A DNA stretch of 64,000 nt from Parietaria judaica (taxonomy: Eukaryota > Streptophyta > Magnoliopsida > Rosales > Urticaceae), in assembly GCA_954871525.1 (NCBI GenBank), contig OX940867.1, forward strand, positions 18,763,343 to 18,827,342, written 5' to 3'. A program made the translations under genes and the position numbers. Below, piece after piece: positions 56,956-64,000 of this stretch (position 1 is its first letter; each line of letters begins with the position of its first letter). The notes below the pieces were generated by a model that was given only the letters and a program-made list of their open reading frames with translations, was not told the origin of the DNA and searched no databases.

Positions 56956-57478
56956 AGCCGTCCGGGTAACATTTAAAAAATATTTTAAAGCGGAAAAACT
57001 TGTTACTCGTACAACGATTTGAACATCATATAATTACCAAAATCAAGATCTGATAAATTATTACTAATTTAACTTTTCATAAATTCATTTTTAATAATCT
57101 AGTCTATAGGAAATAAATAAAGTGTAAATAAAAGTTTGCATTTATTGACCCAATGCATAAGGGCGTACCTTAGGTGATGACGATTCCAGCTGCGCATTCT
57201 GAACTGGGCAGGGGTTCACCGATGCCGAGGGAAACTCCCGTGATCTTCCTGGATATTCTCCTGGACTCCTCGTACCGAAGCGTGGGCTTCGCCGGCAGGA
57301 CTCCGTCGCAAAAACTTTAACTGATGGTTATTTTAAAGCTTTCGGAGAACAACGTCTCACTAAACCGAACCAGAAAAGAGAGATCAGAGGCTAAGAAATT
57401 CGCAGACTCTAGAGAGAGAGATTGAATTCTTTCTCTGGGGAAGGTGTGTGAAATGTGTAGATTGAGCCTTCTATTTGG
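56956..57478 (-). repeat. Copia LTR fragment within tandem unit copy 2
   Basis: The same antisense LTR piece as at 54184-54705. Confidence 0.8.
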
Positions 57479-57514
57479 CGTTCAAAGAAGCCTAACGTTA
57501 CTCCTCGGAGTAAT

Positions 57515-58018
57515 ATGGAGGATCATACTAATTTCGGTTTGCAATCCACTTATAAGACGTTTAACATTATTCATTCGGATTCCTCCGAGCCCGATGACGA
57601 TGGCGTGGAAAGTTCCAAAAAGGACATGTACTTGACTCTAAACGATCTTGAAGTATTCGAGCCTCATCGACTTGGTTTAGAAGATGATGGTATGGACGGC
57701 TCCGACGAGGACAAGTTGACTCTAAGTGATGTTGAAGTATTCGAGCCTTCTACATTTGGTTTCGATGACTCACGTCGCACTCCATCAGGACAAGGACGAG
57801 GACGAATCGTCGAGAGAAGGATTTCGACAAGGCCTCGCCGTGGTAGGCCACATTCTATGTTGTGGGAAACCGGTTTTGAAAAGGTATATTATCTGGATGA
57901 TTTAAATCGGTATGCAAGATGCAAAACGCGCGGATTTGAATTTTTGGCAACCACTGAAATCGCCACAAATCAACTACCTCGTCATTCCGAAAAATGTCGT
58001 AGGTCCAACGAAGATTAA
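57515..58018 (+). CDS. ORF A2: duplicate of ORF A1 (167 aa)
   Basis: Same length and start as ORF A1, with a few residue changes (for example PSTFGF for PSTLGF and GQGRGRIV for GQGRVRIV). The frame remains open in both copies, though the duplication is recent enough that this alone is no proof of selection. Confidence 0.5.
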   Translation: MEDHTNFGLQSTYKTFNIIHSDSSEPDDDGVESSKKDMYLTLNDLEVFEPHRLGLEDDGMDGSDEDKLTLSDVEVFEPSTFGFDDSRRTPSGQGRGRIVERRISTRPRRGRPHSMLWETGFEKVYYLDDLNRYARCKTRGFEFLATTEIATNQLPRHSEKCRRSNED

Positions 58019-58503
58019 TGTAATATTTATAATTTTAATGTTATGTGTTTAATATTATTATTAGTTAATGTATGGAGTTTGATGTTGTAACGATGTAATT
58101 TCTATTTTATTAATGTACGGTGTTCAATTATATTAATGTAGGTATTTATTTATCTTTATCTATGGGTTTCATTTTCAATTTTCTTATAGAGAACGTGATA
58201 TACTTTGTCGTGGCTAGACTAATATTCACCGATGTTTGTCTAGCTAAATGTCGAGTTAAGACGAGGCTCTTTTAAAAGTTAGCCGCGGCTTGGTTGTACC
58301 AAAACCTAACAGACATATTTTTTTACAACGCTTAAATTATGATTTATTCACCCCAACTATTTTTAAACGGCTGTATTCTACGAAGAATTAAAATTAAATA
58401 TTATTTTCAATTATTTCTATAAATACCACACTACCTATATAATTAATTTTTTCCCACACAAATCTCCCTCCACCTTCATATTTTAAAATTTCAATATCAC
58501 AAT

Positions 58504-58791
58504 ATGGAGCCCAGTTCTTCATCTCCTCCGCGTTTTGGTTGTATTCGGCATTCAATTTTGCCTAACGTTATTCTTCGGAGTTATATGGAGGATCCGACTA
58601 ATTTCGGTTTACCGTCAACATATAAGGCGTTTACTGTTATTCATTCGTCGTTCTCTGAGCCCGATGACGATGGTGTATATAGCTCCGACGACGACGATGT
58701 TGAAGTATTAAAGGCTCCTCAACCCTCGGGAGGTAACCGGGCCACAAGTCACACTCCGTCGGGACGAGGACAAGGACGAGGGCGAGGATGA
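58504..58791 (+). CDS. ORF B2: duplicate of ORF B1 (95 aa)
   Basis: Differs from ORF B1 at few positions (HSILPN for HSIFPN, PSTYKAF for PSIYKAF). Beyond the TGA the tail is truncated: GRPPSTLWETNFN is followed by unrelated sequence (IATWTTKHFQK). Function unknown. Confidence 0.4.
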   Translation: MEPSSSSPPRFGCIRHSILPNVILRSYMEDPTNFGLPSTYKAFTVIHSSFSEPDDDGVYSSDDDDVEVLKAPQPSGGNRATSHTPSGRGQGRGRG

Positions 58792-58870
58792 ATCATGTCA
58801 GGAGTGACTCTGAAAAGCACTCATCACCATGGTAGGCCGCCTTCTACATTGTGGGAAACCAATTTTAATA

Positions 58871-59263
58871 TTGCAACCTGGACAACTAAACACTTTCAAA
58901 AAATTTCACTCGACGAGCTTCGAATTATAATGCCATGTCGGTACGAACAATACGTTCCTCGATTTTGGCTAGAACTGAATTAAACCGCGGCAACTTATTA
59001 ATTGATCGTGGCGAGTGTGCAATTCAAAGCAAGTAATAAGTACTTCGAAAAAAATTAGAAATTGAAAGGATTCGTTTATGACCGCGGTATTATTGATCAA
59101 TCCGCGACGCGTGTTCGCAATTTTTATGGGTATGAATACCTCTTTTTTGACATTTAAAATGTTTTTTTTTTCTAAATCTATAACTCTAAACCCACTCGAT
59201 TACCTCTGAAGTGGCCAATTCGATTTCGACACTGGAATGTAATATTTTATTTCTTTATTCAAT
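58871..59263. other. CCGCGG-repeat bearing spacer before the transposase remnant
   Basis: Contains ACCGCGGC, ACCGCGGT and CCGCGACGCG phrases at 58983-59110. No gene is seen. Confidence 0.45.
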
Positions 59264-62200
59264 ATGGAATCTAGAGCTTAGATAAAAGTAAATAGGGAAA
59301 CCGACTTTTATAAGAAGGGTGTACATGCGTTTTGTGACTTTGTTAAAGCACATTCGGTTGTTGGGGAAGACATTCGTTGTCCTTGAGTAAAATGTGGAAA
59401 CATCAGTCGAATTCTTTGAAAAATGTTCAATGTCATTTGCTTGCATTTGAGATTATGCGTCGTTATGATCATTGGATCTACCATGGTGAAGAAATTCGTG
59501 AAAGTTTTAATGCAATAAGCTTCAATGATGTTGAAGATGGTATTAACAATATGCCTGGAATGACGAACGTTATAAAAGAAGATTTAGTTGGACGGCCAGA
59601 AATGTTAGAGTCGATGATGTACGATGGGGATTCACCATTGTTTGATGGGTATAGGGGTAATGCGATGAAAATGTCGATTCTTGTGACATTGTTTATTTTA
59701 AAGGCGTTAGGTGGCTGGACGAATGTCAGTTTTACCCAACTATTGGAAGAGCTAAGAGAAGTATTAACGAAAGGTAACAAAGTTCCTTCAAATATGTATG
59801 ATGCGCGTAAGACGTTAAACTTGTAAGGTATGAAGTACGAGAAGTTTCATGCTTGTCCGCGCGATTGTGTCTTGTATAGACACGAAAACGAAGACTTAGA
59901 TAATTATCCCGTATGCAAAGAGTCAAGGTGGAAAAATGGTAAAATGCATCACAACGGAGTCAAAGGAGTTCCCCGCAAGGTTTTATGGAACATCCTTCTA
60001 GTGCCGCGTTTAAGTTGCATGTTCGAGAATGCCGATCATGCGAAAAATTTGGTTTGGCACGCTGAACAACGTATCGATGATGGTAAATTGAGGCATCCCG
60101 CTAATGCGCTGAAATGGAAATAATTTGATGTGCAATATCCATAATTCAATTCGTATCCGCGTAATTCACGGTTTGCTTTGGCCACCGATGGAACAAACCT
60201 TTTAGGTACCATGAGTACTCGATATAGTTTCTGGCCAGTGATGCTGGTGAACTACAATCTCTCTCTCCAAAATTGTGTATGAAGATAATGTTCTTGATGT
60301 TGCGCTTTTGATTTTGGGGCCACACCAACCAGGTAATGATATAGATGTCTATTTCGCACCTTCGGTCGATGATTTGAAGATTTTATGGGACAAAGGATTC
60401 GAGACATGGGATACCTACCGTAAAGAAACTTTCAAGTTAAGAGCAATGTAAATGTGGACAATCAAAGATTTTCCAGCTTACGGGAACTTGTCAGGTTACT
60501 CGGTTAAATAAAAAATTGGTTGTCCTGTTTGCATTAAAGAGACTAGTTTGATCTGGTTGAAGCATGGGAGGAAGACAGTTTATCTCAATCATCGAAGATT
60601 CTTACCAGCCAATCACCCGTTCAAAAGGCAGAAAAAAGGTTTTTAATGGACGCACATGCTTTGAACTTGTCTCTTTAATGCTAATGATAAAAGCAAAACA
60701 AAGGACGGTAAAAAAACTCGTTTGGATCTCGTTGAATTGGAGATGAGAAGTAGTTTGAATCCCGATGAGTAAGGTAAAAAAACATATTTACCACTGCCAA
60801 TGACCCGTTTAACCAAACCGGAACGAATATCATTATGCGAGTGGCTTACTGGGATAAAAGTTCCCGACGGGCATTCGTCTAACTATCGTAGGTTTGTATT
60901 TGTAAAATACCAAATTTATTATCGATATGTAATTAAACTCACATGTAATTAATTATTATTGTAACATTTCAGGTTTGTATCTGTGAAGGATTGCAGACTT
61001 ATCGGAATCAAGACTCGTGATTGTCATATTTTGTTGCAAAAAATATTACCTCTTGCGCTGAGAGGGTTATTGGAAAACGAGGTTAGATTGTCCATATCCA
61101 AGTTTTGCGACTTCTTCCACTCATTTTCTACAAGATCATCAACCCCGACGATCTTGATCCGATGCAAGAACAATTGGTTACGACTCTATGCTCGTTTGAG
61201 AAGTTCTTTCCACCCGCGTTTTTCAACATCGTGGTCCACTTAACTGTTCATTTAGTACGTGAAGTGAAGTTATCGGACCAGTATTTTTACATGGAAGTAT
61301 TCTATCGAACGCTCTATGAAAGTCTTGAAAGATTACGTAAAGAACTATAATCGTCTCGAGGGGAGCATCATCGAGACTTACATTGTAGAGGAGTACCAGT
61401 TAAGTTTTGATCAGTGCAGAATCAAAAAGCATATCTGCCGGTAAAATAGTTCATATAATTATTTAAGAATTGAATCAGAACTGTTCATATATATATATAT
61501 ATATATATATGACTTCTATTGTTTTTGTACACAGGTCCCTTAGAAAGTAGACCGAAAACTTTGGGATCAAGCTGTTCCTCATGTTTTACACAATTTTGAT
61601 TATGTTTCACCATTTATCGATGAACATTTGAAGGAGTTGAAACTATTCCACCCTAAAAACGGCCGTAATGAAAAATAGTTACAACAAGAACACAACCGAA
61701 CATTTCCAAAGTGGCTCAAAGAACGTGTGAATTCTCGAAGTGGACATTCTGAGACGCTTACGAAAATATCTAGAGGGCCTTCATCAATCGGTACAAGGTA
61801 GTGGTGTTATACGTTTTACACAAAAAAAGGAGATGAGAAACACCCTTATCAAAATAGTGGTGTAACATACAGTGGGGATTACATGTATATTGCGTCGTCG
61901 AAGGACAAGAATCCCGTACACGGTTTTATGAAGTACTACATCTACGTACATGATATTTGGGAACTTGACTATTGTGGCTTCCGAGTACCATTATTTAAGT
62001 GCAAATGGGCAGACAGTAACAATGTGAAAGTTGACAATGAAGGGATTACGGCTGTTGACTTTAGACGGCTCGGATATGTCAACGTTTCATTCATCTTGGT
62101 GTCGCTGGCGGCTCAAGTGTTTTACGTTACTGATCCGGCTAATCGGGAATTATCTCTCGTAGTACATTTGAAACCAAGAAACGGGGAAAAATCGAAAGAA

Positions 62201-62374
62201 GAACACGAAGACACATGTAAGAGTATTCCCCCGTTCTCAAAAGGGTTACCTGTGTTTGAAGACATGGAAAACTTTGATAAAGATGATGAATCTATTTTAT
62301 TTCGTCAAGGTATAGAGTCAACATGTGTTGAGGATTCCCGCAAAAAAAAAAAAAAAAACACGTGTCGCGGATAA
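59264..62374 (+). pseudogene. CACTA (En/Spm) TNP2-type transposase remnant
   Basis: Family blocks occur in the right order. First is the transposase-associated domain (DFYKKGVHAFCDFVKAH ... IRCP, stop, VKCGN; WIYHGEE). The TNP2 core follows: SFTQLLEELREVL ... NMYDARKTLNL, stop, MKYEKFHACPRDCVLYR, VLWNILLVPRLSCMF, HAKNLVWHAEQR, then PGNDIDVYFAP, DFPAYGNLSGYSVK and LKHGRKTVYLNHRRFLPANH. Next is a DUF4218-like part (ILPLALRGLLENEVRLSISK; PPAFFNIVVHLTVHLVREVK). Last is a DUF4216-like part (YYIYVHDIWELDY..FRVPLFKCKWAD; DPANRELSLVVHLKPRN). At least ten stops and several frame changes make it dead. A (TA)n tract interrupts at about 61487-61511. Confidence 0.88.
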
Positions 62375-63080
62375 ATAATAGCTGTGTTGTAATGAAGACT
62401 TTCTTGTGATAGACAACTTCTTATTATTTAATATAAAGTTTAATGCCTTTGATGATATTTAATTCACGTATTTCAATTATTTACACAGGGAAATCTAAGA
62501 AATTGGCTGTGAGAAAATGACAACGAACTTAGATAATTTTTGTAGGAATTCCTGAAAAGTAGTCATCGAAAAAAAGAAAATTTCATACAAACGGTCGCGG
62601 ATTTTTAATACACAATTGCGGCTTCGTTCATGTCCTGAGCAGTATCATAAACGTAGCCGGGGTTTATAAAAAACAGCACCGCGGTTGGTGGGTATAATGG
62701 TAATTATTTATTGCACTTGCCCTGACGTACTACTCAGATGTTGGTATCTAAATTAGTACACCGCAACTTCGTGTGACCGAGCCGCGGTTTGTTCCAGATG
62801 ACCAAATCACGGGACCTTTCAGGTTGATTTTGAATTTTTGATGGGTGTGACTTTGTCGTATAGTACCTCGGTTTAATTTCTTGGAGTTTTGCGTAGTATT
62901 AGCAGACGAAAAGGTTTTGTTTTCTTCTTTGTATACCGCCATGGTATTTAACTCTATTTTTTCCGGAATTAATCGTTCCACGTGTGATGTGGTTCGGCCG
63001 TTAATATAAAAAGCCGCGACAACGAAATGTTTCGAGCATATATTTCGTTTTTCCTCCATTAATTCAACATTTTAATTTTT
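62375..63080. repeat. AT-rich DNA with CCGCGG-type subterminal repeats, right cluster
   Basis: TCGCGG, GCGGCTTCG, CACCGCGG and GAGCCGCGG phrases between 62595 and 63020 echo the left cluster at 52735-53110. No gene is seen. The CACTA terminus was not located. Confidence 0.45.
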
Positions 63081-63084
63081 ATTC

Positions 63085-63218
63085 TCCATCTCTTTTTCTC
63101 TCTTAGCTCCGAGCTCGACCAATGGAACCATCACCACGTCCATTTCCGTCGTTCAGAGTCGCTGCACCCGCATCGTCGTTCACAGCTGCCGTCATCGCCG
63201 TATGAACAACTCCCCCTA

Positions 63219-63255
<37 letters not shown>

Positions 63256-63295
63256 TTCGCGGGATATCTCTCTCGGTCTTAGCTCTCTCTTTCTC

Positions 63296-63346
<51 letters not shown>

Positions 63347-63375
63347 CTCAACTCTCTCTCTCTCTCGGTCTCTTT
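63085..63375. repeat. (CT)n-rich microsatellite region
   Basis: Long CT runs at about 63213-63256, 63299-63342 and 63351-63372, interrupted by TCTCGGTCT. Antisense Arg/Glu-rich frames here are artefacts of the repeat. Confidence 0.9.
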
Positions 63376-63420
63376 CTTAACAAATCCCTAAACCCGATAA
63401 AAAGCTATGCACTTTTTATT

Positions 63421-64000
63421 GTTCGTGAAAATTTATTTGTTGAATACTCGTGGTTGGAGTTTAAATGTTAATTTTGACGGTCTTTGAATCTTAGGAGAAT
63501 ATGATGCATTTGTTCTCGGTTGCACTGTTGTGTCTTGCTTAAGAACTAAAACAATGTATGCGTGATATCTTATTCGTGAAGATTTAATTGTTGAATACTC
63601 TTGGTTCGAGTTTTAATGTTCATTTTAATGGTCTTTGAATCTTAGGAGAAAATGATGAAGAATTTGTTCTCGGTTGCATTGTTGTTTCTTGCTTACGAAC
63701 TAAACAAGGTATGCACGTTTCTTGTTCGTGAAGATTTAATTATTGAATACTCTTGTTTGGAGTTTTAATATTCATTTTGATGGTCTTTGAAGCTTAGGAG
63801 AAAACGATGTATTTGTTCTCGGTTTCATATTTGTTTCTTGCTTAAGAACTAAAACAAGGTATGCGTGATTTTTATTCGTGAATGTTTAATTGTGAATACT
63901 CTTGGTTGGAGTTTTAATGTTCATTTTGATAGTCTTTGAATCTTAGGAGAAAACGATGCATTTGTTGTCGCTTGCATTGTTATTTCTTGCTTAAGAACTA
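63421..64000. repeat. ~150-bp tandem repeat (about four units), continues past the window
   Basis: The unit is marked by TTCGTGAA, TTGAATACTC, TGGTCTTTGAATCTTAGGAG, TTGTTCTCGGTTGCA and TTGCTTAAGAACTA. The TGAATACTC phrase recurs at 63441, 63592, 63744 and 63893 (spacings 151, 152, 149). Units diverge by roughly 10 %. Confidence 0.85.

Larger units (their letters stand above)
56280..58870 (+). repeat. Tandem 2.6-kb unit, copy 2
   Basis: A repeat of 53510-56099 with a handful of substitutions and a one-base indel near 56858. It ends at AATTTTAATA (58870), after which the sequence departs from copy 1. Confidence 0.9.

Noticed and set aside
63103..63351. Arg/Glu-alternating protein on the minus strand
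   Set aside because: Translation of the (CT)n tract.
63421..64000. Regularly spaced repeats resembling a CRISPR array
   Set aside because: The whole 150-bp unit repeats, with no unique spacers, in a plant genome; it is a minisatellite.

Overview
The window is nuclear DNA of a flowering plant, probably a eudicot. It carries LysM receptor-like kinases, a P-class pentatricopeptide (PPR) protein, a multi-exon DA1-type LIM peptidase with GT-AG introns, AT-rich intergenic DNA, and dense plant transposable elements (Ty1/copia, Ty3/gypsy, LINE, hAT, CACTA). The species cannot be named from the sequence alone.

Layout. 1-1.3 kb: 3' end of a copia element and its LTR. 2.2-4.1 kb: an inverted-repeat element, then a decayed LINE. 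4.3-16.4 kb: a small cluster of two convergent LysM receptor-like pseudokinases. The first (+, 4695-6545) is intronless and LYK4/LYK5-like, and an in-frame TGA separates its ectodomain/TM part from its kinase part. The second (-, 14666-16437) has two exons and has lost most of its activation segment. Between them lie a complete hAT transposon (6690-11081, exact 8-bp target-site duplication, TSD) and a TMEM220-like membrane protein gene. A 311-bp hAT MITE with related ends sits 92 bp upstream of the first receptor. 17.1-20.7 kb: a truncated LTR element and a nested inverted-repeat element containing a ~565-bp hairpin. 21.0-23.0 kb: PPR gene (-). 24.8-28.0 kb: DA1/DAR1-like gene (-, 11 coding exons reconstructed, 519 aa).

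28-64 kb is essentially a transposon graveyard with informative structure. It holds a truncated copia LTR, then the 3' part of a minus-strand gypsy element (LTR, polypurine tract, integrase piece) carrying an additional ORF on the opposite strand. Next are two copies of one long-LTR copia family arranged head-to-head (33565-51855, centre near 42270), followed by a CACTA-like region. That region includes a GRF zinc-finger pseudogene, a ~2.6-kb unit present twice in tandem with acidic/BED-finger-like ORFs, a decayed TNP2 transposase, CCGCGG-type short repeats, a (CT)n tract and a 150-bp minisatellite running off the right edge.

The genes that look able to work are the PPR gene, the DA1-like gene, the TMEM220-like gene (3' end unsure), the second LysM receptor and the hAT transposase. 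All exon structures were derived by eye from GT/AG sites, reading frame and family patterns, without alignment.
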